The notes below the pieces were generated by a model. The model searched no databases. It had not been told where the DNA came from and saw nothing but the letters and a program-made list of their open reading frames with translations. Positions 17,045 to 25,937 of a stretch of 64,000 bases of DNA are shown one piece after another; position 1 is the stretch's first letter, and the number at the start of each line of letters is the position of its first letter. Both the position numbers and the translations under genes were made by a program. Origin of the DNA: CAVVST01 sp963750995 (lineage in GTDB: Bacteria > Acidobacteriota > Vicinamibacteria > Vicinamibacterales > UBA2999); NCBI GenBank assembly GCA_963750995.1, contig CAVVST010000003.1, positions 62,001 to 126,000 of the forward strand. Direction: 5' to 3'.

Positions 17045-18686
17045 GATGAGTGTGCGGGATTCGCGGATCTGCCGTGAAGACGAGCGACTTGATGGTCACC
17101 GGCACCGTAAACGACGGCATGCGCACGCGGCCGAGATCGATGTAATCGAAGTCCCACAGCCGGATGCCGTCGAGCACGAGCACCTCGGAGGGGACCTTGA
17201 GTTCTTCCTTGAGGATGCCGCCAAGTGTCTGCGCGACGTCGCCGTCGACGATGACGAAGAGCGGCTTGCCGGCAGCGATCGTCCGCGGCACCGCATCGAC
17301 GATGCCGCGAGCCAGAGCGGCGAGCCGTGGATACGACGGTTCGCCGGCCCAGCGGAAGGCAATTGCGACCTCGACGTCCCCGTCGACGAGATCGAAGCTG
17401 ACGAAGTGATGCCGGATGGCCGTGGTCACCTCTGACGCGTCGACTGCATCGCCGAACTTCAGCCGCGGACGGATCACCTGAAGGTTCTTGCGCGGCAGCA
17501 GATCGCGCGGGCTCGAGATGTAGACGGTATTGCCCGACAGTTGCACGCTGTACTCCGACGCGCCGAGTGCCGTCGCGCGAATGCACTCGCCGGCCGGCAG
17601 CAGCGGCAGCGGGAACCGCCCCGCATCGATCCGATCGCGAACGGCGCGGCCGAAGCGTCGTCCCAGATCGCCGAAGTCGCGTTCTTCGCGGCGATAGACG
17701 TATTCGCCCACGCCGCCGGAAAACATCACGCCTTTGATGCCGTCGTGAAGGCGAAGCGGCTCGGTCAGCCACAGGCTCTCTACTTCAGGTCCGCCGGCTG
17801 TCAATGCCTCCACGAGCGCGTCGGCCATCCAGGACGTGACTCGGTCCAGATCCGCGTCGCTCACCTCTTGTCCCAACGTCCAGTCGCAGCCGGCCATCGA
17901 CGCCAGCCGCTTCCCGGCCGGGTCGAGCCGCGTGATCCGTCCGTTCGAGTCCATCACCGCCAGGCGTCCGCCGAGATGAATCGCCGCCGTCTGAACGACT
18001 GCGCCGCCCTGGACCAACGCGAGCTTGGTGGTGCCGCCGCCGATGTCGATGTTGAGAAGCGGGATGGCCGCGTCGTGCGAGACCTTGGCTGAGCCTGACC
18101 CGTACGCCGCGAGCATCGATTCCATGTGATGGCCGGCGGTGGCGCAGACGAACTCGCCGCCCACCTCCGCCAGCACCTCGGCGATCGGCTGCGCGTTTTC
18201 GCGACGCAGCGCCTCGCCGGTGAGGATCACCGCCCCGGTATCGATGCTGTCGGGGTGCAGGTTGGCGGCTGCGTAAGCGTGGTCGACGATCGCGCCGATC
18301 GCCTGCTCGTCGATGCGCTCGTCGCTGATGTACGGCGTCAGCGTCACCGGCGACTGATATACCGTCTCGCGGCCGACGACGTAGTAGCGGCTGGTGAGGT
18401 CCTCGGACAATCGCCGCAACTGCACACGCGAGAAGATGACCTGCGTGCCGGCCGACCCGATATCGATTCCGACCGAGACCAGTGTGATGTTGTCCTGCAG
18501 CCACAGGCTCGTGGTCGTCGGATCGTACTCTCCGCCGACGTCGTCATGATCGTGATCGTGGTCGGCTTCGCCATCTTCGTGCGAGTGCGTGGGGTCCAAG
18601 CCGAGCAGGTGGTCCTCGAGCGTGTGCGCCAATTGGGGTCGGGGGTCATTTTTCGAGGACACTTCGTCCCGCTTTTTCTTCACCAC
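17031..18686 (-). CDS. eutA: ethanolamine ammonia-lyase reactivase EutA homologue
   Basis: From about residue 64 on, this matches EutA. There is an ATPase-fold phosphate loop (SVGIDIGSAGTQVIFS), a second loop (LLNIDIGGGTTKLALV), MFSGGVGEY and the typical ending VPVTIKSLVF. EutA removes damaged cobalamin from ethanolamine ammonia-lyase, but no eutB/eutC or other cobalamin enzyme is in the window. The first 60 residues are unusual: a repeat-encoded segment (EVSSKNDPRP), then a His/Asp-rich stretch (HSHEDGEADHDHDHDD). The GTG at 18686 lies in the loop of a hairpin repeat, so the true start may be further in. Confidence 0.8.
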   Translation of the reverse strand: MVKKKRDEVSSKNDPRPQLAHTLEDHLLGLDPTHSHEDGEADHDHDHDDVGGEYDPTTTSLWLQDNITLVSVGIDIGSAGTQVIFSRVQLRRLSEDLTSRYYVVGRETVYQSPVTLTPYISDERIDEQAIGAIVDHAYAAANLHPDSIDTGAVILTGEALRRENAQPIAEVLAEVGGEFVCATAGHHMESMLAAYGSGSAKVSHDAAIPLLNIDIGGGTTKLALVQGGAVVQTAAIHLGGRLAVMDSNGRITRLDPAGKRLASMAGCDWTLGQEVSDADLDRVTSWMADALVEALTAGGPEVESLWLTEPLRLHDGIKGVMFSGGVGEYVYRREERDFGDLGRRFGRAVRDRIDAGRFPLPLLPAGECIRATALGASEYSVQLSGNTVYISSPRDLLPRKNLQVIRPRLKFGDAVDASEVTTAIRHHFVSFDLVDGDVEVAIAFRWAGEPSYPRLAALARGIVDAVPRTIAAGKPLFVIVDGDVAQTLGGILKEELKVPSEVLVLDGIRLWDFDYIDLGRVRMPSFTVPVTIKSLVFTADPRIPHTHHAHR

Positions 18687-18719
18687 TCCGACTGTCCTCG
18701 AAAAATGACTCCCGACCCC
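18635..18719. repeat. GGGGTCGGG hairpin element, copy 1
   Basis: Arms of about 27 bases (GGGGTCGGGGGTCATTTTTC...GAGGACA and its complement, one mismatch) flank a 31-base loop. The TAA stop of the leftward aldolase gene is part of the element edge (GTAATGGGG on the minus strand). The start used by the eutA-like gene is in the loop. Confidence 0.85.
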
Positions 18720-18720
18720 A

Positions 18721-19467
18721 TTACAGTTTTGCGAGTGGGCCTTCCATTGGGCGGTCGTCGTACGGACGGCCGGCGCGGCGGCACCAGCGTTCCCACGCGC
18801 GCTCGTAGGTGAACGACGCGCGCGTACCCAGGATCGCCTGCACCTCGCCGTCGCTCAGGAACGTGATCGGGCCAAGCGCGTGGGACTTCATCTGCAGGTC
18901 GGCGTTGAGCTCGAGATAGACCGCGTTGAAGACGACTTCCCTCAGCGATCCACCGGCGACGACGGCACCATGGCCTCGCATCAATGCGACCGGCCGCGGG
19001 CCAAGCGCTTCCGCCAGGTCGCGCGCCATCTCCATGTTGGTGACGAGCAGGTTCGTATCGCCGAACCTCGTGCGCGAATCCCAGGTCGGAACGTCTGTAC
19101 CCATCGACGCACACATGTGCAGCAACGGACGAAGCGGGGTCGCGGTCACGCCGAACGGAATGACGCTTGGACTGTGGTGATGCACGACGGCGTGCACGTC
19201 GGGCCGCGCCTCATACACGGCGCCGTGAATGAACCGCTCCGAGTAGCCCTTTCGACCAGCCGCGTCGACTGGTTTGCCTTCGAGTGTGAATTCCATCAGG
19301 TCTTCGACCTCGATGCACTCGGGCGCCCGCGCGCGTGACATGAAAAAGTGGCTGGCGTTGCCGGGCTGCCTGATGCTCACATGCCCGAATGAATCCACCA
19401 CGCCTTCGCGCGCGAGGATGCGGTTCGCCGTGACCAGCTCTTCGAGCGCTTCCCTGGCCACGCTCAC
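18721..19467 (-). CDS. class II aldolase/adducin-family protein (1 of 3)
   Basis: The 248-residue protein has the family's metal-site His cluster (VHHHSPSVIPFG), a later MRGHGAVV loop and an N-terminal FGHVSIRQPGN phosphate-loop region. Members cleave or isomerise sugar phosphates or decarboxylate small acids. I chose GTG 19467 because CGGAG lies 7 bases upstream and it avoids overlap with the divergent gene; an upstream TTG (19518) would also be open. It is paralogous to the genes at 26953 and 34071, closer to the latter. The stop codon lies in the hairpin element. Confidence 0.8.
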   Translation of the reverse strand: MSVAREALEELVTANRILAREGVVDSFGHVSIRQPGNASHFFMSRARAPECIEVEDLMEFTLEGKPVDAAGRKGYSERFIHGAVYEARPDVHAVVHHHSPSVIPFGVTATPLRPLLHMCASMGTDVPTWDSRTRFGDTNLLVTNMEMARDLAEALGPRPVALMRGHGAVVAGGSLREVVFNAVYLELNADLQMKSHALGPITFLSDGEVQAILGTRASFTYERAWERWCRRAGRPYDDRPMEGPLAKL

Positions 19468-19530
19468 ATGAATCTCCGGGTCGCTGTCTGGATCAGCATG
19501 GGAACGCAAATAATACAATCAGTTGCGGCG

Positions 19531-20469
19531 ATGAAGCTGAAGACGGCCATCGTGACGCGCGGCCACACCCGGGCGCTCAAAAACGGGGAGGTGCGCCCGA
19601 GAACCTTCGAATTCGACTTCGAGGAGGTGCCGGTCATCATCCAGGCGTTCCGGCGGATGGTGCGCGGGCTCGAATTCGACATCTCGGAGATGGCGATCAC
19701 CACCTATATCTGTGCCCGCGCGCACGGCAAACGCTTCACCGCGCTGCCGATCTTCCCGATGCGGGCGTTCCACCACGGCGCCATCGTGTTCAACACGAAG
19801 TCCGGCATTCGCGGCCCGAGAGATCTCGAGGGGCGGCGCGTCGGCGTGAACCGCGGCTACACGGTGACGACCGGCGTCTGGGCGCGCAGCATCCTGCAGC
19901 ACCAGTACGGCGTGGACCTTCGCAAGGTGACGTGGGTGCTGTCGGGCGACGAACACGTCGCGGAGTACCGGCCGCCGTCGAACGTGGTGCCGATTGAGAA
20001 GGGGCAGAAGATGGAGGACCTGGTTGTGTCAGGCGAGATCCCCGCCGCAATCGGCGTGCAGATCGACTCGCCCGACGTGAAACCGCTCATCCCGAACGCG
20101 GCTGAGGCCGCCCTGGGCGCGCTTCGCGAGCGTGGACTCTACCCGATCAATCACACCCTGGTCGTGAAGGACGAGCTGCTTGCGGCGCATCCGTCGCTGG
20201 CTGCCGACATCTTCGACGCGTTCACCGAGGCCAAGCGTCGGTACATCGAGGAACTGGCCGCGGACCACATTGCCGAGCCGACAGCCGACGACAAGTTCTT
20301 CCGGCGGGTGATGGATGTGATTGGCGATCCGCTTCCCTACGGCATCGGGCCGAACCGGCCAATGCTGGAAGCCATCATCCAGCACGACTATGAGCAGGGC
20401 ATCATCCCGCAGCGGATGACGGTTGAGGAGCTCTTTGCAGAAATTCCAGGAGGCGCGGCGGCACGGTAG
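19531..20469 (+). CDS. 4,5-dihydroxyphthalate decarboxylase-like (binding-protein fold)
   Basis: The 312-residue protein resembles the family annotated as 4,5-dihydroxyphthalate decarboxylase, which has a periplasmic-binding-protein fold. It has VIIQAFRRMVRGLEFDISEMAITTY near the start, GPRDLEGRRVGVNRGYTVTTGVW in the middle and LYPINHTLVVKDELL later. No signal peptide is seen, which fits an enzyme. ATG 19531 is preferred over the in-frame upstream start because it leaves a normal divergent gap. A Rieske oxygenase nearby (22508) supports a phthalate-like or related aromatic-acid pathway. Confidence 0.75.
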   Translation: MKLKTAIVTRGHTRALKNGEVRPRTFEFDFEEVPVIIQAFRRMVRGLEFDISEMAITTYICARAHGKRFTALPIFPMRAFHHGAIVFNTKSGIRGPRDLEGRRVGVNRGYTVTTGVWARSILQHQYGVDLRKVTWVLSGDEHVAEYRPPSNVVPIEKGQKMEDLVVSGEIPAAIGVQIDSPDVKPLIPNAAEAALGALRERGLYPINHTLVVKDELLAAHPSLAADIFDAFTEAKRRYIEELAADHIAEPTADDKFFRRVMDVIGDPLPYGIGPNRPMLEAIIQHDYEQGIIPQRMTVEELFAEIPGGAAAR

Positions 20470-21275
20470 CGGCCGTCTGATCCGCCACGGCAACATCCCA
20501 GTACTCAGCTCGCGGCAGACACTCCTCGAGATACCGAGCCGCCGACGTGGCGTGCGTCTTGTCGCGGCCGGGAACGATCAGCGGCGGGCACGTCCAGTCG
20601 CAGCAGGTCTTCCGGCGTGGCACCTGGCGCGGTGTCGCGGTCGAAGAGCTGGTTGCGCATCGTCGCCACCACCGACAGGTAGGTATCGAGATACTGGTCC
20701 TGGTATGAGCGCGCGAATGCGGCGTCGCGCTTGATGACCGCGGCCCACGGACCGCCGCGCGGATCCTGGTTGAACGGCTTCCCCTCCGCCTGGACGAGCG
20801 ACACCACCTCCGCGAGCCCGGCGCGCCGCACGTATTCGAGATGTTCTGCAAAGCGCGCATGGCTGCTGATTCGGTAGTGCGGCCCGCCGACCGGCCAGTA
20901 CAGCAGCAGACTCAGCGTGGCACCCGGATGCGCGACGGCAAGAGCCATCGCCGGCGAACAGCCCATGCATGCCCCCATGATGTGCGCGCGGCTGATGTGC
21001 AGGTGGTCGAGCAGACCCTTTCCCTGGGCGACGTATTCCGCCCACGACACCGTTTCGACGCGGCCACCCGACTCGCCGCACTCGCGGCGATCGAAGGCGA
21101 TGCACGTGAAGTGCTTCGACAGATGCTCGATCGGACGGATCCGCGCGTAGATCCCCTGGGTTGTCCATTTCTCGACCGTCGCGTCGAACCCGCCGGGAGA
21201 AAACATCAGCACCGGCGGGCCGGAGCCGAACACTTCGTAGCGCGTCTGGATTCCGTCGATCGTTGCGCTCGCCAC
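20402..21275 (-). CDS. alpha/beta hydrolase with Cys nucleophile, frameshifted near its end
   Basis: The fold is clear: PPVLMFSPGG oxyanion region, IAFDRRECGESGG strand and the nucleophile elbow GACMGC, where Ser is replaced by Cys. The acid and His parts come after a frameshift near 20595, where the correct frame reads LIVPGRDKTHATSAARYLEE. The rebuilt length is about 290 residues. It could act on enol-lactones or thioesters, as other Cys-elbow members such as dienelactone hydrolase do. It starts 2 bases after the PanB-like gene and overlaps the convergent gene by 68 bases. Confidence 0.75.
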
Positions 21276-21277
21276 GC

Positions 21278-22081
21278 CTATTTGCTGCCCTTGATCGGAC
21301 GCCCGCCACGGACGTCTGCCGCGTACGCGGTGATGGCATCGTGCGCGATCCGCGCCACGTTCGCATATCGCTCCACGTCATCGTCCAGAGCCGCGGCGGT
21401 GTAGCCGATGGCGTTGCCGATGGCGCGCACGCGGCCGTCGAGCCACGGCCCACCGCCAAGTCCACCGAGTACCGGAATCGAAACCGTGGCCGTTACCGCC
21501 GGCCCTGCGACCGGTCCGGAGTTGGTGAAATCGAGCATCGACGCGCCGCTCTCTTGGAGCAAGCGGGCCTCGTTGACGAACTGATCCTTCAACTCCTCCG
21601 TCAACTCCGGCACGGTCTTGGACGTACCGGTGTACCGCATGGCGGTGTGCGGGGTGATACCGAACTGCGCCCACACCGGGTAGCCGGCGGCGGCAATCGC
21701 CTGGGCGGCGTCGGGAAACTCCGCCGCCGCGTCCAGTTTCAGCATGTCGGGCCCGCCTTCGGTCATCAGGTACTTCGCCGCGCGCACGGCGGCGAGCGGC
21801 CCTTCCTGCAAGGGACCGTAGGGCATGTCGCAGCTGACGAGCGCGCGATCGACGCCGCGACGCACGCCCTTGCAGACGAGCAGCATCTGGTCGAGTGTGA
21901 CCTCGAGCTCGCTGCGCTGTCCCCACATGTTGGCGCCGACCGAATCGCCGATCGAGATGATGTCGACGCCGGCGCGATCGACGATCTGCGCCATCTGGTA
22001 GTCGTAAACGACGACCGCGACGATTTTTATGCCTTCGTGCTTCATCGCCTGAAGAGCGGCGACCGTGACCCTGCTGCTCAC
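21278..22081 (-). CDS. ketopantoate hydroxymethyltransferase (PanB)-like enzyme
   Basis: The 267-residue TIM-barrel protein has the PanB-type opening (VVVYDYQMAQIVDRAGVDIISIGDSVG) with metal-binding Asp/Ser, DMPYG, and the later QFGITPH region. The context (aldolase, hydrolase, oxygenase) is not pantothenate synthesis, so it may be a PanB/PEP-mutase relative that forms or cleaves a C-C bond in catabolism. GTG 22081 follows a small gene of unknown function by 5 bases. Confidence 0.75.
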   Translation of the reverse strand: MSSRVTVAALQAMKHEGIKIVAVVVYDYQMAQIVDRAGVDIISIGDSVGANMWGQRSELEVTLDQMLLVCKGVRRGVDRALVSCDMPYGPLQEGPLAAVRAAKYLMTEGGPDMLKLDAAAEFPDAAQAIAAAGYPVWAQFGITPHTAMRYTGTSKTVPELTEELKDQFVNEARLLQESGASMLDFTNSGPVAGPAVTATVSIPVLGGLGGGPWLDGRVRAIGNAIGYTAAALDDDVERYANVARIAHDAITAYAADVRGGRPIKGSK

Positions 22082-22086
22082 ACCGA

Positions 22087-22479
22087 CTACCGGAAGGATC
22101 TCAGCAGGTCGTCGAGGTAGCTCTCGTCGCCGGCGACGACGACCATCAGCGACCAGGGGCGCACCTGCGCGAGCGTCCTGGACAACATGTTGTCGCTGGC
22201 GGCCGGCGGGCGCACGACGACCGTGGCGGTCGTGATGCGGCGCTGGCTGCAGATTTCGCCAACCGTCGCGGCGGCGCGCGCGTCCTGGCCCGCTGACGTA
22301 ACCATCACCACGAAGTCGGCCTTCGCCACGTCCGCCAAATCGGCATCGCTGACGCGATCGAGTGCGATCACCTTGACGACGCGGCCGGTGGGGGGTTGCT
22401 GGCCGACGCGAAAATCGTAATGGGGTCGGGGGTCATTTAATGAGGACACCTCGGACCCGTGTGCACCAGGTGTCCTCAT
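22087..22479 (-). CDS. small protein of unknown function with repeat-derived N-terminus
   Basis: About 130 residues. The body (VVKVIALDRVSDADLADVAKADFVVMVTSAG... ending YLDDLLRSFR) alternates strands and helices like a Rossmann or FtsZ-like half-domain, but I do not recognise the family. The only in-frame ATG (22479) lies inside a perfect 40-base inverted repeat, which therefore encodes the first 25 or so residues (including EVSSLNDPRP, as in the eutA-like gene). The repeat may have separated this gene from its native start. It is 5 bases upstream of the PanB-like gene and probably in the same unit. Confidence 0.55.
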   Translation of the reverse strand: MRTPGAHGSEVSSLNDPRPHYDFRVGQQPPTGRVVKVIALDRVSDADLADVAKADFVVMVTSAGQDARAAATVGEICSQRRITTATVVVRPPAASDNMLSRTLAQVRPWSLMVVVAGDESYLDDLLRSFR

Positions 22480-22508
22480 TAAATGACCCCCGACCCCATT
22501 ACGATTTT
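22411..22508. repeat. GGGGTCGGG hairpin element, copy 2 (perfect 40-base arms)
   Basis: A perfect inverted repeat: left arm 22411-22450, right arm 22469-22508, 18-base loop. The right arm ends on the first base of the TAA stop of the Rieske gene. The element contains the start codon of the next gene. Confidence 0.9.
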
Positions 22509-23794
22509 TATACCGACGCTGGCGCGACGCCGGGTTGGGCGCGCAGCGCTTCCCGCGCGCCATCCTTATACGGCTGATCGGGCGGCAGCACCAGCGACGC
22601 CGACCGGACGCGCTGATGCGCGATGTCGACACCCGGAGGCGTCGCGCCGGTCTCGACCAGCGCCTTGACCGCGCGCAAGAGCCGCTGGCGCGCCATGATG
22701 ATGCCGCTGTCGGTCGACACCAGCGTTTCCTTCGTGCGATCGACGATCGGCCCCATGCTCTCCTGGAGCGATGCGTCCTGCATGGCAAAGCCTTCGATGC
22801 CGCTGTAGGTCTTCCCCGCCTTCTGCGCGGCGCGATCCATCAGATAGTCGTTGTGTCTGTTCGCGACCGGGAAGTAGGTGCCCGGGATCGTTTTGGCGTG
22901 AATCCCCTTGCCCGCGCGCATCGCCGCGACTTCCTCATCGGTCAGCGACCGTGTCGGGTGATAGTCGAAGCTCCACGTCCAGCACGTCTCGTCGTCGGCC
23001 GGAATCCAGAAGTGGCCGTGGACCGAGTGACGGCCGCGCGGTGGAATCAGCGTGAACGACGGCATCACCCACTGCGTGATGCGCCAGTAGTAGTTGCCGT
23101 TTTCCGCGTTCCGCCGGGCACCGATGTAGAGCCCGCCCGGGCTCTCGACGACTTCGAACACCGGACGTGAATCATTCAGGTTGTACTGATTGCCGCGCGC
23201 ACCCTTGAACAGCGGATCGGTATTGAGGTCGCCGCGGTGCAGGAACGAGACGTGGCTCGAGTCGATGCCGCCTTCCATCGCCTGCAGCCAGTTGCACTCC
23301 TGGAAGCGCTTCGACGTGAAGGACTGGGGCGCCGGCACCACCGCGAATTCCCATTCGGGAAGCGGCGGCTGCTGATCCGGCGGACCCATGTAGGCCCAGA
23401 GCACGCCGCCGCGCTCGATCAGCGGGTACGACATCAGCTTGACCTTGCGCGCGAAGTTCGATCCCTCGGGTTCAGACGGCATGTCGATACATTGACCGGT
23501 GACGTCGTACTTCCAGCCGTGATACGGGCAGCGCAGGCCGCACTCTTCGTTGCGCCCGAACCAGAGCGAAACGCCGCGGTGCGCGCAGAACTCGTCCATC
23601 AGGCCGTAGCGGCCGTCGCTGTCGCGGAATGCGATCAGCCGTTCGGAGAGCAGCTTGACCCGGACCGGCGGACAGTCGTAGTCGGGCAGTTCTTCCGTCA
23701 ACAGCGCCGGAATCCACGAGGCGCGGAACAGGCGGCCCATCGGCGTGCCCGGGCCCGTTTGCGTCAATAGCGTGTTCTGGTCCTGGCGAAGCAT
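22508..23794 (-). CDS. Rieske-type aromatic ring-hydroxylating oxygenase, alpha subunit
   Basis: The 428-residue protein has a 2Fe-2S Rieske centre (C70, H72, C89, H92, spacing C-x-H-16-C-x2-H) and a mononuclear iron site beginning with D178, H181 and H186 in GIDSSHVSFLH. The EGGIDSSH form is typical of phthalate 4,5-dioxygenase-like and related O-demethylating oxygenases. It would hydroxylate or demethylate an aromatic acid using electrons from a separate reductase, which is not in the window. It is divergent from aroE, 40 bases away. The downstream unit includes PanB-like and hydrolase genes. Confidence 0.88.
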   Translation of the reverse strand: MLRQDQNTLLTQTGPGTPMGRLFRASWIPALLTEELPDYDCPPVRVKLLSERLIAFRDSDGRYGLMDEFCAHRGVSLWFGRNEECGLRCPYHGWKYDVTGQCIDMPSEPEGSNFARKVKLMSYPLIERGGVLWAYMGPPDQQPPLPEWEFAVVPAPQSFTSKRFQECNWLQAMEGGIDSSHVSFLHRGDLNTDPLFKGARGNQYNLNDSRPVFEVVESPGGLYIGARRNAENGNYYWRITQWVMPSFTLIPPRGRHSVHGHFWIPADDETCWTWSFDYHPTRSLTDEEVAAMRAGKGIHAKTIPGTYFPVANRHNDYLMDRAAQKAGKTYSGIEGFAMQDASLQESMGPIVDRTKETLVSTDSGIIMARQRLLRAVKALVETGATPPGVDIAHQRVRSASLVLPPDQPYKDGAREALRAQPGVAPASV

Positions 23795-23834
23795 CTAGGT
23801 TGAATTATGCTGTAACGGCTTCGTCACCCGCTAG

Positions 23835-24677
23835 ATGTCCACTGCCGATCGTTTCCTCCTCGCCGGCGTCATGGGCTGGCCGGTCATGCACTCGCGCTCG
23901 CCGATGATTCATAACCACCTGCTGGCGAAGCACGGGCTGACCGGCACCTATGTGCCGCTGGCAATCAGGCCCGACCAGCTCGGCGGCGCGCTGCGCGGCC
24001 TCGCGCCGCTCGGCTTTGCAGGGTGCAATATCACCATTCCCCACAAGCAGCAGGCCATGGCCGTCGTTGACGAGGTCGACGAGGTCGCCACACGAATCGG
24101 CGCCATCAGCTGCGTGATCGTGCGGCCTGACGGATCGCTGGCGGGTACCAACAACGACTGCTTCGGCTTCGTCGAGAACATGCTGCACCGCCAGCCGGCC
24201 TGGCGCGCCGAGGCCGGTCCCGCCGTGGTGATTGGCGCGGGCGGCGGTGCCCGAGCCGTGGTGTACGCCCTCGCGCAGCGCGGCGCCCGCCATATCGGCG
24301 TCGTCAACCGGACGCTCGCGCGGGCACAGGAACTCTCGCGCGAGTTCGGCGGACCGGTGACGCCGATCGCCTGGGAGGACCGCGAACGCGTGCTTCAGGG
24401 CGCGGCGCTGCTCGTCAACACCACGAGCCAGGGGATGGTCGGCCAGACGCCACTCGATCTCTCGCTCGACGCGCTCCCGGCGAGCGCAGTCGTCGCGGAC
24501 ATCGTCTACACGCCGATGAACACCCCGCTGCTCGCCGCCGCCCGGGCCCGGGGCAACCCCGTCGTCGACGGCCTCGGCATGCTGCTCCACCAGGTGCGCC
24601 CGGCATGGAAGGCCTGGTTCGGCATCGATCCCGAGATCACCGCCGACCTGCGCGCCAAGGTCGAAGCCACCCTCTGA
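23835..24677 (+). CDS. aroE: shikimate dehydrogenase
   Basis: The 280-residue enzyme reduces 3-dehydroshikimate to shikimate with NADPH. The substrate site is MGWPVMHSRSP, the catalytic Lys is K71 in NITIPHK, its Asp partner is D108 in NNDCFG, and the nucleotide loop is GAGGGAR (134-140). The ending DGLGMLLHQ also matches AroE. It may serve aromatic amino-acid synthesis or, given the neighbouring aromatic-acid genes, quinate/shikimate use. Confidence 0.93.
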   Translation: MSTADRFLLAGVMGWPVMHSRSPMIHNHLLAKHGLTGTYVPLAIRPDQLGGALRGLAPLGFAGCNITIPHKQQAMAVVDEVDEVATRIGAISCVIVRPDGSLAGTNNDCFGFVENMLHRQPAWRAEAGPAVVIGAGGGARAVVYALAQRGARHIGVVNRTLARAQELSREFGGPVTPIAWEDRERVLQGAALLVNTTSQGMVGQTPLDLSLDALPASAVVADIVYTPMNTPLLAAARARGNPVVDGLGMLLHQVRPAWKAWFGIDPEITADLRAKVEATL

Positions 24678-24866
24678 CCCGGCCCAGGACAATGGGCCCG
24701 ATGTCTTCCTGGCCAGGGTCGGGATGGTGTTCTTGTCACCGACAAAAGTCTGCCTGACATCCCCCTTTTGACAGCCGAGGTGCAGAAATCCGGGTTATTT
24801 CGCGTGCGAATCGGGCACGTGTCTCGCTGTGGCCTGCGCCGCACCCGCAAACGAAAGCGTTGAAAC

Positions 24867-25937
24867 ATGCAGCACGGCGCTGAAAGTCCATACGAGTTCG
24901 TCGCTCGACATGCGACGGTCCCAGACGCAATTGGCGGCTTCAAGTCCGAATCCGAGCTGGCCGCCGGACTTCGACGGCAGCAGTACCTCAAGTGGGGTGC
25001 GGCCGTGCTTGGGGTCGTGGTGCTTTTGATCGCCGCGGTAGTTGGTTGGCGCGGAGGCGGCGCATCGAACGCCTCGATCCAGATACAGAGCGAGCCCGTG
25101 GGTATCCAGGTCCGCATCAACGGCGACGTGCGCGGCCGGACGCCGCTGGCGCTGACGCTGGCGCCAGGCGCCTACGAGGTCGTGCTGGGCGAAGGTGATT
25201 CGGCAGAGCGCCGCCAGGTCGTCCTGGGCGACGGCGAGAAGAGTTCTCTCCAGTACGTGGTCCGCGATACGGCTCTGGAGACAGCAGCGGCGGCATCAGC
25301 GGTGGCCGTGACGTCCGCGCTGTCAGTCATCACCGAACCAGCCGGCGGTGCCGTCAGCATCGATGGGGTGGATCGTGGAACGGCACCGATCGTCGTGGGG
25401 CATCTCTCCGCCGGCGACCATCGGCTCGTGGTCAGAAACCAGGGCGCGGTCTACCAGCGTGCGGTCACGCTGCAGGCTGGCGTCACCTCCACTGTCGTCG
25501 TGGGCACCAGCCTCGCGGCGGCGGCGGGATGGCTGACGGTCCAGACCCCACTCCCGCTGCAGATTCACGAGGCCGGCGGTCTCGTCGGCCTGACGGAGAC
25601 CTCACGCCTGATGCTGACGCCGGGCGATCACCAGCTCACACTGTCAGACGAGAAAACCGGATTCCGCGTGTCTCGCGTAGTGCGCATCACCGCGGGCCAG
25701 ACGACCACCCTCGCCCTCGATGTCCCGCGATCCGCCGTGAACTTCAACGCCACTCCCTGGGCCGAGGTCTTCGTGGACGGCGAGCGCGCCGGGGAAACAC
25801 CGATCGGCAATTACATGCTGCCGCTGGGCGACCATCAGATTGAACTGCGTCACCCGCAGCTCGGCACCAGGCGCCAGACGCTTTCCGTGTCGTTGAACGG
25901 ACCGAACCGCGTGGCGGTGAATATGAGGGACCGGTGA
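24867..25937 (+). CDS. PEGA-domain membrane protein
   Basis: The 356-residue protein has a cytoplasmic N-terminus of about 45 residues, one membrane segment (about 48-66, AVLGVVVLLIAAVVGW) and three beta-rich PEGA-type repeats outside (about 72-130, 150-210 and 290-350), each with a G(R/E)TP-like turn. PEGA domains are thought to bind or scaffold envelope structures. Its stop overlaps the GTG start of the TonB-like gene by 4 bases, so the two are coupled. The ribosome site is weak. Confidence 0.8.
   Translation: MQHGAESPYEFVARHATVPDAIGGFKSESELAAGLRRQQYLKWGAAVLGVVVLLIAAVVGWRGGGASNASIQIQSEPVGIQVRINGDVRGRTPLALTLAPGAYEVVLGEGDSAERRQVVLGDGEKSSLQYVVRDTALETAAAASAVAVTSALSVITEPAGGAVSIDGVDRGTAPIVVGHLSAGDHRLVVRNQGAVYQRAVTLQAGVTSTVVVGTSLAAAAGWLTVQTPLPLQIHEAGGLVGLTETSRLMLTPGDHQLTLSDEKTGFRVSRVVRITAGQTTTLALDVPRSAVNFNATPWAEVFVDGERAGETPIGNYMLPLGDHQIELRHPQLGTRRQTLSVSLNGPNRVAVNMRDR

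Noticed and set aside
24678..24866. TTGACA-like box near 24767 as a promoter for the PEGA gene
   Set aside because: No matching -10 box lies at a suitable distance, so I do not list it.
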